Of a DNA stretch of 36,226 nucleotides, positions 8,761 through 16,968 are shown in pieces (position 1 is the stretch's first letter; every line of letters starts with the position of its first letter). The translations under genes and the position numbers were made by a program. The stretch is taken from assembly GCA_903911985.1 (NCBI GenBank), contig CAIWFP010000043.1, positions 1 to 36,226 of the forward strand, read 5' to 3'. This DNA comes from an uncultured Sphingomonadales bacterium. GTDB lineage: Bacteria; Pseudomonadota; Alphaproteobacteria; Sphingomonadales; Sphingomonadaceae. The notes below the pieces were generated by a model, which was not told where the DNA came from, did not search any database, and saw only the letters and a list, made by a program, of their open reading frames with translations.

Positions 8761-9435
8761 TTACGCCGCCAGTTTGGTTTTCAGATCAGGTGGGGCATGC
8801 CCCACCTGATCTGAAAAATCGATTTGCTCATATGCCTCGGTAGGGGTTCGTCCCGCAAGGGTCGAATGTGGACGGTGGTTGTTGTAATAATCAAACCATC
8901 GACCCACCCCGTTGCGCAGGTCGGAGCCGGTCTCGAAATCGTTCAGGTAGACGCACTCGTACTTGAGCGATCGCCACAGCCGCTCGATGAAGACGTTGTC
9001 CATCCAGCGGCCACGACCATCCATGCTGATCTTGATATTGGCGGCCTGCAGTACGCCTGTAAACGCGAAACCGGTGAATTGACTGCCTTGATCGGTGTTG
9101 AAAATCTCTGGCTTGCCGTAGCGTGCTAGGGCCTCCTTCAGTGCCTCCACGCAAAAGCCGACATCCATCGTATTCGACACCCGCCAGGCTAGAACTTTGC
9201 GGGTGGCCCAGTCCATGATCGCGACCAAATAGAGAAATCCCCGCCGCATGGGCAGGTACGTAATGTCGGTACACCAGACGTGGTTAGGCCGCGTGATCGC
9301 CAATTTACGCAGCAAATACGGGTAGATCCGGTGCTCCGGGTGCGGATCGCTGGTCCGTGGGCGCTGATAAATCGCCGCAAGACCCATCTTGGCCATCAAG
9401 CGTCGCACGCGGTGGCGACCAACCTCATTGGACTT
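8761..9435 (-). pseudogene. IS3-family transposase OrfB, N-terminally truncated
   Basis: About 224 residues remain of a transposase normally near 270-290. All three catalytic acidic residues are present: WCTDITY, FNTDQGSQFT and VFIERLWRSLKYE. The RHRVRRLMAKMGL helix that precedes the domain is also intact, after which the sequence changes to the next IS fragment. GTG at 9408 could start a shortened product, but no ribosome site is evident. The final residues, FSDQVGHAPPDLKTK, are encoded by a perfect palindrome (8778-8817), so the C-terminus may not be ancestral. Confidence 0.8.
8778..8817. repeat. Perfect 40-bp palindrome in the transposase 3' end
   Basis: The two 20-bp halves are exact reverse complements with no spacer; the centre is GGGGCATGCCCC and the outer ends are TTTT and AAAA. 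On either strand the RNA would form a GC-rich stem followed by a U-run, so it can act as a bidirectional terminator. It lies in frame inside the last codons of the IS transposase. Confidence 0.85.
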
Positions 9436-9721
9436 GTGACGGTTTTGTGCCGGTCACCTATTTCACTATGCCACCTTGGCTTCGAATGCGAGCGGGCTGA
9501 TGCCGCCCAGATATGAATGGCGCCTACGCGGATTGTAGAAGCCGTTGATGTACTGAAAGATGGCGGTCTCGGCCTGGCGGCGGGTTGGCCAATTCTGGCG
9601 CCAGAGCACTTCGGCCTTCAGACTTTTGAAGAACGTCTCGACCGCTGCATTGTCATAGCAGTTGCCCTTGCCTGACATGGACGGGACCAGCTTGTGGGCC
9701 TGCAGCTTCTTCTGGAAGTCG
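9436..9721 (-). mobile_element. Fragment of a second IS3-family element (transposase C-terminus)
   Basis: The minus strand encodes the last ~85 residues of another IS3-type transposase: QKKLQAHKLVPSMSGKGNCYDN, AAVETFFKSLKAE with the final catalytic Glu, then YINGFYNPRRRHSYLGG and a stop at 9466. The two catalytic Asp residues and all upstream sequence are missing. The 30 bp left of the stop codon (about 9436-9465) probably form the IS terminus. On the right it is fused within a few bases, near 9720, to the nirB coding sequence, so a deletion has joined the two. Confidence 0.75.
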
Positions 9722-10080
9722 TAGGCGGCAATGGCGGGATCAAGCTGCGCGGCACCGACCTGTTGTGCAAAGTCGTTACCGAGGCCGAGGTGTTGGAGGT
9801 GTGCACCGCATTCATCCAGCTTTACCGCGAACAGGCCTATTATCTGGAACGCACCGCGCCGTGGATTGAACGGGTCGGGCTGGAAACGGTCAAGGCGGCG
9901 CTGTTCGAAGATGCCGGGTCGGTGGCACGGCTGGCCGCCGCGTTTCGCCATTCGCAAAGTTTCATGCAACACGATCCGTGGGCCCGGCTCGCCGCCGGGG
10001 CAGACGCCGAACTGCACCAGCATCTGGCCGAGGTGCGACCCAATCCTGCATCCGCCGTCATCATGGATGGCGCCAAGTGA
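9718..10080 (+). pseudogene. nirB: Nitrite reductase large subunit NirB, C-terminal remnant
   Basis: NirB is the NADH-dependent assimilatory nitrite reductase large subunit, about 800 or more residues, with FAD, iron-sulfur and siroheme centres. Only about 120 C-terminal residues remain, recognisable by VGGNGGIKLRGTDLLCKV, FIQLYREQAYYLERTAPWIERVGL and the AAFRHSQSFMQHDPWA region. The flavin domain and the siroheme-binding cysteines are lost; the left side is replaced by an IS fragment. No start codon or ribosome site is apparent. The stop overlaps the start of nirD. Confidence 0.85.
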
Positions 10081-10457
10081 TCGGCGACTGGCTTGACATC
10101 GGCCCGGTGGGTCAGATCAGTCCCGGCATTGCGCGCACGCTGCCCGTTCGTGGATCCGATGGCAAGCTCGTCCACGAAATCACCATTTTCCATACCATCG
10201 ACAACCATTTCTATACGTTGATCAACCACTGCCGGCACAAGGCCGGGCCGCTCAGCCAGGGCATTGTCCACGGCGCGGTGGTCACCTGCCCGCTGCACGG
10301 CTGGAACATCTCGCTCAAATCGGGTGAGGCGCTGGGCGAAGACAAGGGCTGCGTGCCGACCATCCCGCTGAAAGTGGATGCCGGGCGCATTTACCTGCTG
10401 CGCTATGCGGTGATGGGGACACACCCGCGTGCGCCCCACCCGACCGATGTAGACTGA
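10077..10457 (+). CDS. nirD: Nitrite reductase small subunit NirD (Rieske-type)
   Basis: NirD is the small partner of NirB in NADH-dependent nitrite reduction to ammonium. The 126-residue product starts at GTG 10077, overlapping the nirB stop. It is a Rieske-type [2Fe-2S] domain with ligands C52-R-H54 and C71-P-L-H74, embedded in NHCRHKAGPLSQG and CPLHGWNISLKSGEA; some enterobacterial NirD proteins lack these ligands. The gene is complete, but its partner is a remnant and its promoter has been removed with nirB, so expression and function are doubtful. It could be read from outward transcription of the IS region. Confidence 0.9.
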   Translation: MIGDWLDIGPVGQISPGIARTLPVRGSDGKLVHEITIFHTIDNHFYTLINHCRHKAGPLSQGIVHGAVVTCPLHGWNISLKSGEALGEDKGCVPTIPLKVDAGRIYLLRYAVMGTHPRAPHPTDVD

Positions 10458-10487
10458 GGTGGAGCGCCGGGCCTGAACCGCCCCACC
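10431..10487. terminator. Imperfect hairpins between nirD and the convergent receptor gene
   Basis: GCGCCCCACC at 10431-10440 pairs with GGTGGAGCGC at 10458-10467 (9 of 10 positions), and the latter can alternatively pair with CCGCCCCACC at 10478-10487 (8 of 10). The site lies across the nirD stop and before the convergent TonB-receptor stop, as expected for a shared terminator. No U-run is seen. Confidence 0.35.
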
Positions 10488-10559
10488 TGCCAATTTCGCG
10501 CTCACAAGACCTGCAAATGCGCGCAACCGGCCCGATAAAATCGCGGCGCGCGCGCGGCG

Positions 10560-13025
10560 TCAGCGGACCTTGAAACTGACCGTTACACCATACGTGGCAG
10601 GCAGGCCGGCGTAGCGCGATGTAAAGTCGAAGCCGGTGCGGACGTTATTCCAGTAATATTTGTTGAGCACGTTCTTGCCCCAGAACAGCACCCTCCAGCT
10701 TTCATCCTCGGGCCCATAGCCAAGCCGCGCATCAAGCGTGGCATAAGCGTTGGTGGTAAACGGATGGACCAGCCCCGGCAGGACACGGTTGGCAGGCGAT
10801 GCGGGAACAACGATGCCCGCTCCACCCGGGGTGGTGTCGGATTGCGAACGGCCCGCTACGGTGAACCCGACGAACGGCCCGCCGCGCGCCTTGCCATTCA
10901 ATCGGTAATCGGCACTGAAAGTGTAATTCCAGTGCGGTGCAAACGGCAACGCACTGCCAGCGAAATTGGTTTGCTGGCCCAGGGTGTCGGTGCCGGTATA
11001 TTCGGTGACCTTCGTATCAAGATAGGTGACTGCCGCGTTCAGCGCCAGGCCGGGGGTCGGCCGGACCGACAGGTCACCCTCCAATCCGAAGATATGCGAT
11101 TTTGGCACGTTGGTCAGCACGTCGAGCGTGCCAAACACCGGGTCCTGCAATTTGCCCAGCACCTGCTTGTTGCCATAGTCATAATAGAACACTGCCGCGT
11201 TCAACTGCGCCTTTTTGTCCCACAGGCCGAGCTTTACGCCGCCTTCAAACGCCAGCACGGTTTCCTGCCGGGCGGGCGCATATTGCGATGTCGTCGATGC
11301 CGCAAGATTGGGAAAGCTGCCCGCCTTGTACCCGCGCGATGCATTGACATAGACCAGCGCGTTGCTGTCGATGCTGTAATTGGCACCTGCGGTCCAACTG
11401 AGGTTGTGTTCGTCAAGCGTCCCCTGTGTCGGGGCCAGGCTGGGCTGGAATCCGGTCAGAACGCCGCCGGTAAAGGCCGGCGTTTCGGCATAGCAGCGCT
11501 GGTTATAGGGTGCGCCACCGGCCGCCGCGTTGGCCAGCCAATGGGCATTGCCACCACCGCTGAAAGCATTGGTCAGCGCGCCGCCAAGCCAATCGAACAG
11601 CGTGTTGATCAACCCGTCACCATCATCAAATCCGCAGATGCCGGCATTGTTTTTGCTTTGTGTATAGCGCAGGCCGCCTTTCAGCGTGAATTCTGGCGTC
11701 ACCTTGTATTCGGTATTGCCGAAAACCGCATAGTTTACGATTTTCTGTGTTTCGATCGTTGCGCCACGGGTGATGTTGAAAAACCCTGGGTTGCTGTTGG
11801 AATCATCGGCGTAGGTGTTGTCCTGAATTTCAAAGGTCTTGCTGTTTTCATAGTTGCCGCCGACGATCCAGTGCAGCGCCGAACCATTGGTGTTGGCCAC
11901 GCGCAATTCCTGGTTGAACGACCGGATCGTGCCGTTGTTGACCGCGATGTCAGCGACATTCAGCGACGACCCATCCGAATCGACTATCTGCGACTGCTTG
12001 AAATCGATGTACGACGTCAGCGAAGTGACCGTGATCGCGTCGGTCAGCTTAAGGTCTGTGCGCAGCGCCGCCTGATAGAACGTGCGGCTGCTTTGCGGCG
12101 CAGTGGCAGAGGTCCAGTCGGCCGAGCGTGGATTGGCATCCGGGAATGGATAGGCCAGTTCCTGCGCCTTCACGTTGGCGGGGCTTTGCGGGAACAGCGC
12201 GATGAATTGGCCGGCCTGCGGCTGCGATGAATCGTGCCATGCGTTCAGGTTCAGCGCAAATTTCAGAGTCGAGCTGGCATCCCAGTCAAGCAGCAGGCGG
12301 CCTGCGACATAGCTGGTTTTGCCATTGCGGTCCTGCGGGTGGGTCTTTGCAATCTGCCAGCCGTCGGAATTTTCACCATCGACCGCGACCCGCGCGCGCA
12401 ACGTGGTGGACAGGGGCACGTTGATATAGGCGTTGGCGTGGATATCGCTGAAACGGCCGAGCGACAGATTGCCGCCGGTTTCAAAATGATCCACCGGTTT
12501 GGCGGCGATGTTGTTGATCGCACCCCCGGTCGAATTTTCGCCAAAGAGAGTCCCCTGCGGCCCCTTCAGCACTTCGATCTGCTGCAGGTCATACGACGAA
12601 TGGCTTGCCAGCACCGGAAACGGCAGCGGCACCTGGTCGATATACACGCTGACTGCCGGATAAACGCCCAGCGAGCTGTCGTTGTAGCCGACGCCGCGCA
12701 GCGTGAGAATCGGAGTGTTGGTCGACGAATGGGCGAATTCCAGGCCGGGCACCGCTGCGGCGATATCCTGGATAGTGTTGATCCCGCGCGATCTGATAGC
12801 GTCACCGGACAGGGCGGTAATGGTTGACCCGACTTTGTTGAGTCGTTCTTCGCGCTTGTTGGCGGTGACGATGATTTCAGCCGGGCTGTTTGCTGATGCA
12901 TCAGCCGGTTGTGCCTCCGTGCCGGCTGCTGCGGCCTGGGCATGGGCGTCAACCGCCAGCAGAGGTGAAGACAGTGTTACAGACGTTGCACAAAGCAATG
13001 CAACCTTCACAAAACCAGCATTCAT
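10560..13025 (-). CDS. TonB-dependent outer-membrane receptor, island copy 1
   Basis: An 821-residue outer-membrane transporter. ATG 13025 is preferred over TTG 13043 because GGGGGA lies about 8 bases upstream. The signal peptide ends near AVDAHA, followed by a TonB-box-like EIIVTAN and the plug (VPGLEFAHSS, TPILTLRGVG, YIDQVPLPFP, LKGPQGTLFGENSTGGAIN). The barrel shows alternating aromatic strands to the end, which here is Arg rather than the usual Phe. It is a clear paralogue of the receptor at 19526-21952: long blocks such as NKREERLNKVG and SSLGVYPAVSVY are identical or nearly so. Receptors of this shape in sphingomonads often sit beside catabolic genes and carry the substrate; the ligand is not known. 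Confidence 0.88.
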   Translation of the reverse strand: MNAGFVKVALLCATSVTLSSPLLAVDAHAQAAAAGTEAQPADASANSPAEIIVTANKREERLNKVGSTITALSGDAIRSRGINTIQDIAAAVPGLEFAHSSTNTPILTLRGVGYNDSSLGVYPAVSVYIDQVPLPFPVLASHSSYDLQQIEVLKGPQGTLFGENSTGGAINNIAAKPVDHFETGGNLSLGRFSDIHANAYINVPLSTTLRARVAVDGENSDGWQIAKTHPQDRNGKTSYVAGRLLLDWDASSTLKFALNLNAWHDSSQPQAGQFIALFPQSPANVKAQELAYPFPDANPRSADWTSATAPQSSRTFYQAALRTDLKLTDAITVTSLTSYIDFKQSQIVDSDGSSLNVADIAVNNGTIRSFNQELRVANTNGSALHWIVGGNYENSKTFEIQDNTYADDSNSNPGFFNITRGATIETQKIVNYAVFGNTEYKVTPEFTLKGGLRYTQSKNNAGICGFDDGDGLINTLFDWLGGALTNAFSGGGNAHWLANAAAGGAPYNQRCYAETPAFTGGVLTGFQPSLAPTQGTLDEHNLSWTAGANYSIDSNALVYVNASRGYKAGSFPNLAASTTSQYAPARQETVLAFEGGVKLGLWDKKAQLNAAVFYYDYGNKQVLGKLQDPVFGTLDVLTNVPKSHIFGLEGDLSVRPTPGLALNAAVTYLDTKVTEYTGTDTLGQQTNFAGSALPFAPHWNYTFSADYRLNGKARGGPFVGFTVAGRSQSDTTPGGAGIVVPASPANRVLPGLVHPFTTNAYATLDARLGYGPEDESWRVLFWGKNVLNKYYWNNVRTGFDFTSRYAGLPATYGVTVSFKVR

Positions 13026-13439
13026 TTGGTAATCCCCCAGCAAATTTCTTTATTTCGGCGTAAGCGCAAGACATAAGCTGCAAACGCATACCCAACTGTG
13101 CGCAATAATAGAGCGTTGAATTATCCTGACTATCAGATGTTTTAAATGAATTGATCTGTTAAATTGATCAATAATGTCGAATTTTAGCGCAGGACGCGAC
13201 CGCGGAATCCGTCTCTCTGCCCGGGCCGTGCGGCGGCATTGTTTTCGGGCCATAGCCGACAACATCGGCCTGAGAGGCTTGCGCAATGCCGTTTTGATGT
13301 CGCTGCGATGGCCTGGTCACCGGCACGGGGTCGGATCGCTGATTTATAGAAAATATCGATAGATACGTTCAGACTTCGCCATTGTTTGAAGCGCGCGGGT
13401 CAGTGAAAGAACAGCGGACCAAACAGAGGTATGCTGACA
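13026..13439. other. Divergent intergenic region between receptor 1 and catabolic unit A
   Basis: This 414-bp region has no convincing gene. Its left half (13040-13180) is AT-rich compared with its surroundings and contains the LysR-type box described separately. The right half is GC-rich up to about 13330, then turns AT-rich again at 13340-13390. Promoters for the receptor gene and for the lyase-CoA-transferase unit should lie here. Short frames in it lack ribosome sites and family resemblance. Confidence 0.6.
13150..13172. promoter_or_regulatory. LysR-type operator candidate, ATTGAT-N11-ATCAAT
   Basis: ATTGAT at 13150-13155 and ATCAAT at 13167-13172 are exact inverse repeats separated by 11 bases, fitting the T-N11-A consensus of LysR-type regulator boxes. 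The same stretch also reads as a direct repeat of AATTGATC at 13149-13156 and 13162-13169. It is 125 bp upstream of the receptor start and about 270 bp upstream of the lyase start. Two LysR genes lie in the cluster. Confidence 0.5.
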
Positions 13440-14393
13440 ATGTCTGATAAATCCATGGGATCTGATGCTGGCACTCGGTTCCGGCTGCAACGATCAGAGC
13501 TCGCGGTACCAGCAACGTCCCTGCCTTTTTTCGAAAAGGCGGCACGCGGGCCGGCGGATTCGCTGTTTCTGGATTTGGAGGACGCGGTCGCGCCACAGCG
13601 CCGGGATGAGGCGCGCGAAAATGCAGTGCGTGCGCTTAATGATATCGATTGGGGAACCAAGACGGTGTCGGTCCGGGTCAATGGCTTGGGCACTCGCTGG
13701 GCCCTTGCCGATATTCTGGCGGTGGCGCGCTGCCCGCGGCTGGACATGATCCTGCTGCCCAAAGTGGAAACCGCCGGCGACGTGGTGTTTCTTGACCGGC
13801 TGTTGACCGGGCTGGAACTGGAACTGCCGCGCCAGCGCCCGCTCGGCATCGAAATCCTGATCGAGACCACCAAGGGCCTCGCCAATGTAGAGGCAATCGC
13901 CGCCTCTTCGCCCCGGCTGGAAGGGATCATTTTTGGCGTGGGCGATTATTCGATCGAGCTGGAAAATTTTGACACTGTGTTCGGTGCGCCCAACCCCGAA
14001 TACCAGGTCGCAGGCGCACAGGGTGACCAGTGGCACTTTGCGCTGGCACGGATCGCCAATGCCTGCCGCGCCTATGGCTTGCGCCCGATCGACGGGCCAT
14101 TCACCAACTATGGCGATCCCGATGCCTATCGCGCCAGCGCCATCCGCGCGCGCGCACTGGGTTTCGAAGGCAAATGGGCGATCCACCCCAGCCAGGTGGC
14201 GATCGCCAACGACGTGTTCACGCCCAGCGCTGCGCAAATCGCCTGGGCACGCGATATCGCGGCCAAAATGGATGCGGCGGCCGAAGAGGGCAAAGGCGCC
14301 ATCGGCTTTGAAGGCGTGCTGATCGATCGGGCTCACGTCCTGCTTTCGGGCAAGATCCTGCGCCGCGCGCGGCTTGCCGGGCTGGAGTCCTGA
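13440..14393 (+). CDS. HpcH/HpaI aldolase / citrate-lyase-beta-like CoA-ester lyase 1
   Basis: Members of this TIM-barrel family (malyl-CoA, citramalyl-CoA, citryl-CoA lyases) cleave 3-hydroxyacyl-CoA diacids to acetyl- or propionyl-CoA plus a 2-oxo acid using a divalent metal. Visible motifs: FLDLEDAVAP with metal-binding acidic residues, SVRVNGLG, ILLPKVE, IETTKGLANVE, GIIFGVGDYS, DGPFTNYGD and the conserved KWAIHPSQ near the C-terminal lid. ATG 13440 is chosen because AGAGG is 10 bases upstream; ATG 13431 is in frame but too close to it. Length (317 residues) is normal. It starts unit A and is 2 bp from the CoA-transferase, whose product it probably cleaves. The actual CoA ester is unknown. 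Confidence 0.88.
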   Translation: MSDKSMGSDAGTRFRLQRSELAVPATSLPFFEKAARGPADSLFLDLEDAVAPQRRDEARENAVRALNDIDWGTKTVSVRVNGLGTRWALADILAVARCPRLDMILLPKVETAGDVVFLDRLLTGLELELPRQRPLGIEILIETTKGLANVEAIAASSPRLEGIIFGVGDYSIELENFDTVFGAPNPEYQVAGAQGDQWHFALARIANACRAYGLRPIDGPFTNYGDPDAYRASAIRARALGFEGKWAIHPSQVAIANDVFTPSAAQIAWARDIAAKMDAAAEEGKGAIGFEGVLIDRAHVLLSGKILRRARLAGLES

Positions 14394-14395
14394 TC

Positions 14396-15592
14396 ATGGC
14401 CGGGCCGCTTGAAGGTATTCGCGTGCTCGACATCGCCACGTTTGTGGCTGCGCCGTTCTGCGGCACGATCATGGCCGAATTTGGTGCCGAGGTGATCAAG
14501 ATCGAACAGCCGGGCGAAGGCGATTCACTGCGCCGGTTCGGCACGATGACCGACAGCGGCGACACGCTGGTGTGGCTGAGCGAGGCGCGCAACAAGAAAT
14601 CGGTAACGCTGGACTTGCGCACCCCCGAAGGCGCCGCCATGTTCCGCCAGTTGGTGGCAAAGGCGGACGTGGTGCTGGAAAATTTCCGGCCGGGCACGAT
14701 GGAAAAATGGGGCCTGGGCTATGCCGCGCTGGCCGAAATCAACCCCCGGCTGGTGATGCTGCAGGTCAGTGCCTATGGCCAGACCGGTCCGCTGCGTGAC
14801 AAGCCCGGGTTTGCCCGCATCGCCCATGCGTTCAGCGGCCTGGCCTATCTGGCGGGTGAACCCGGCCGACCGCCGGTGGTGCCGGGATCGACCTCGCTCG
14901 CCGATTACATGTCGGGGCTGTTTGGCGCGGTGGGCGTGCTGATGGCATTGCGCCATGCCGAACGCACCGGCGAAGGCCAGTCGATCGACATTGCGCTGTA
15001 TGAATCAATCTTTCGCGTGCTGGATGAACTGGCGCCGGCCTATGACAAGTTCGGGTATCAGCGCGAACGCATGGGGCCCGATACCGTCAACGTCGTCCCG
15101 CACAGCCATTACGAAACCCGCGACGGCGCCTGGGTGGCGCTGGCCTGTTCCAACGAACGGATGTGGGAACGGCTGTGCAAGGCCATGGCCCGGCCCGACC
15201 TGATCACCGATCCGCGTTATGCCAGCACGCGCCAGCGCGACGCTCACCGTGCCGAGGTCAACGGCATCGTCGCCGACTGGGCGCGCAGCATGGACGCCGA
15301 TGCCCTGTTGGCGGTGTGCGATGCCAACGACGCACCCGCGTCAAAGCTGCTGAACATCGCGGACATTTTTGAAAACCCGCAATATGCCGCGCGCGAAAAC
15401 CTGCGCACGATCGACGACCCGCGGGTTGGCCGGCTGGTGGTGCCGGGGCCGCTGCCGCGCATGTCGCGCACCCCGTCGGAATTGCGCACGGCCGGGCCGG
15501 AACTGGGCAGTTCGAACGCAGACATTTACGGCGAACTGCTCGGCATCGATGCCGACATGCTGGCCGACCTCAAACAACGCCGGATCATCTGA
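14396..15592 (+). CDS. Family III (CaiB/BaiF) CoA-transferase 1
   Basis: Family III CoA-transferases move CoA from a donor such as succinyl-CoA to a carboxylic acid, through an aspartyl-CoA intermediate. The 398-residue protein has the typical N-terminus (GPLEGIRVLDIATFVAAPFC), GAEVIKIEQP, the ENFRPGTMEKWGLGY block, and the candidate catalytic Asp170 in SLADYMSGLFG. The distal region around YESIFRVLDELAPAYDKFGY is also family-like. It begins 2 bp after lyase 1, and 26 bp separate it from the next gene. Pairing of such a transferase with a CitE-type lyase is known from malate/citramalate and itaconate catabolism, suggesting activation and then cleavage of a hydroxy-diacid; the substrate is inferred, not shown. 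Confidence 0.92.
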   Translation: MAGPLEGIRVLDIATFVAAPFCGTIMAEFGAEVIKIEQPGEGDSLRRFGTMTDSGDTLVWLSEARNKKSVTLDLRTPEGAAMFRQLVAKADVVLENFRPGTMEKWGLGYAALAEINPRLVMLQVSAYGQTGPLRDKPGFARIAHAFSGLAYLAGEPGRPPVVPGSTSLADYMSGLFGAVGVLMALRHAERTGEGQSIDIALYESIFRVLDELAPAYDKFGYQRERMGPDTVNVVPHSHYETRDGAWVALACSNERMWERLCKAMARPDLITDPRYASTRQRDAHRAEVNGIVADWARSMDADALLAVCDANDAPASKLLNIADIFENPQYAARENLRTIDDPRVGRLVVPGPLPRMSRTPSELRTAGPELGSSNADIYGELLGIDADMLADLKQRRII

Positions 15593-15618
15593 CCAGGCCC
15601 ATTACGGAGAGTTCACCC

Positions 15619-16956
15619 ATGACAACCGGTCGCCAGATGGCGCTTGTCGCATTCCTGCAGGCACAAAACTGCACCAACTTTCCCGCATCGTGGCGGCACC
15701 CGGCGGCGGTATCGGATTTTCTGACGCCCGAATATTATCGGCGGCTGGGCCGCACGCTGGAAGACGGCGCGTTCCATCTGGCGTTCTTTGACGACCGCCT
15801 GGCCATTCCCGATGTCTATGCCGACGATTTTTCGGTGACGATGCGCGAAGGCATCCGCGCGGTGAAGCTGGATCCGATGCTGTGCGCGATGACGCTGGGC
15901 AATGCGACCGAGCGGCTTGGCGTCGGGGTGACCTATTCGACCACGTATTACGAGCCGTTCCATGTGGCGCGGACGTTTGCCACCCTGGACCAACTGACCA
16001 AGGGCCGCGCGGCGTGGAATGTCGTGACCTCGCTCAACAGTTCGGAAGCGGCCAACATGGGCGCGCGCAGCGTGCTGGAACATGATCTGCGCTATGATCG
16101 CGCCGAGGAATTTCTGACCGTCGTGCGCGGTCACTGGCGCGGCTGGGATGATGATGCGCTGATCCTCGACAAGCAAGGCCTGTTTGCCGATCCTGATCGG
16201 GTGCGGCGGCTGGATCACAAGGGCGAATGGTTCCAATCGCGCGGGCCGTTCACCGTGCCGCGGTCGCCGCAGGGCGAACCGATCCTGATCCAGGCCGGGC
16301 AAAGCGGACGCGGGCGCCAGTTTGCCGCCAAATGGGGCGATCTGGTGTTCGTGATCTATCCCAACCTGAAAGTCGGCCAGAAATCCTACGCCGAATTCAA
16401 AGATGAGCTGGAAAAGCAGGGCCGCCCGCGCGATTCAGTGCGGATCGCCCCTGCGGTCTATACCGTTGTCGGCGAAACCCAGGCCCAGGCCGAAGACCGC
16501 CGCGCGGTGATCGATGCGTTGGTCAAGCCGATCGATGGACTGGTGCTGCTGTCCGAAGTGCTGAATTTCGACTTCGCCGCCAAAGGCTATGATGATCCCT
16601 TCACACCAGAGGAAATGGACGGGATTTCGGGCATCCAGGCGTTTCGTGACCGCGTCGTCACGCTGAGCGGCCGGTCCAATCCCAGCCCGCGCGATTTTGT
16701 GGAATTTACCCGGCGCGGCACGCTGGACGAATTTCCGGTGTTCATGGGTTCACCCAAACAGATCGCGGACCAGATGGAAGAATGGTTCGGCACGGCCTGC
16801 GACGGCTTTGTGCTGGCCGGCAGCGTTGCGCCCGGTGCCTATGAAGATTTTGTGCGGCTGGTGGTTCCCGAATTGCGCCGGCGCGGGCTGTTCCACAAGG
16901 GTTATGAAGGCGCGACCTTGCGCGAAAATCTGGGTATCCCCAAGCCGGTCTTTTGA
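15619..16956 (+). CDS. NtaA/SnaA/DszA-type flavin-dependent monooxygenase (luciferase-like superfamily)
   Basis: These enzymes use reduced FMN supplied by a separate reductase to oxygenate small organic molecules such as nitrilotriacetate, dibenzothiophene sulfone or pristinamycin precursors. The 445-residue protein shows the diagnostic region TLDQLTKGRAAWNVVTSLNSSEAANMG, an N-terminal NFPASWRHP, and PILIQAGQSGRGRQFAAKWGD in the second half of the barrel. GGAGAG precedes the ATG by 8 bases. It sits in unit A between the CoA-transferase and a LysR gene with very short gaps. No flavin reductase gene is in the window. The substrate is unknown; family members are often annotated too specifically. 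Confidence 0.9.
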   Translation: MTTGRQMALVAFLQAQNCTNFPASWRHPAAVSDFLTPEYYRRLGRTLEDGAFHLAFFDDRLAIPDVYADDFSVTMREGIRAVKLDPMLCAMTLGNATERLGVGVTYSTTYYEPFHVARTFATLDQLTKGRAAWNVVTSLNSSEAANMGARSVLEHDLRYDRAEEFLTVVRGHWRGWDDDALILDKQGLFADPDRVRRLDHKGEWFQSRGPFTVPRSPQGEPILIQAGQSGRGRQFAAKWGDLVFVIYPNLKVGQKSYAEFKDELEKQGRPRDSVRIAPAVYTVVGETQAQAEDRRAVIDALVKPIDGLVLLSEVLNFDFAAKGYDDPFTPEEMDGISGIQAFRDRVVTLSGRSNPSPRDFVEFTRRGTLDEFPVFMGSPKQIADQMEEWFGTACDGFVLAGSVAPGAYEDFVRLVVPELRRRGLFHKGYEGATLRENLGIPKPVF

Positions 16957-16968
16957 AGCACCAGCGCG

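Larger units (their letters stand above)
8703..9435 (-). mobile_element. IS3-family insertion sequence, 5' part missing
   Basis: The element carries the DDE transposase on the minus strand and is bounded on the left by a probable terminal sequence beginning TGAAGTGGCCCGG at 8703, exactly where the integrase frame stops. Homology to IS3-family OrfB fades near 9435, where another IS fragment begins; the orfA gene and the other terminal inverted repeat are missing. The exact left end is inferred from the truncation of the integrase, since the matching right end is lost. It is probably immobile on its own. Confidence 0.7.

Noticed and set aside
9466-10023. 185-residue minus-strand frame
   Set aside because: Its C-terminal part is the second IS transposase fragment, but the N-terminal part is antisense to nirB; it is a chance fusion, not a gene.
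10764-12230. Long plus-strand frame opposite TonB receptor 1
   Set aside because: Shadow of the receptor coding sequence; no family sequence or ribosome site.
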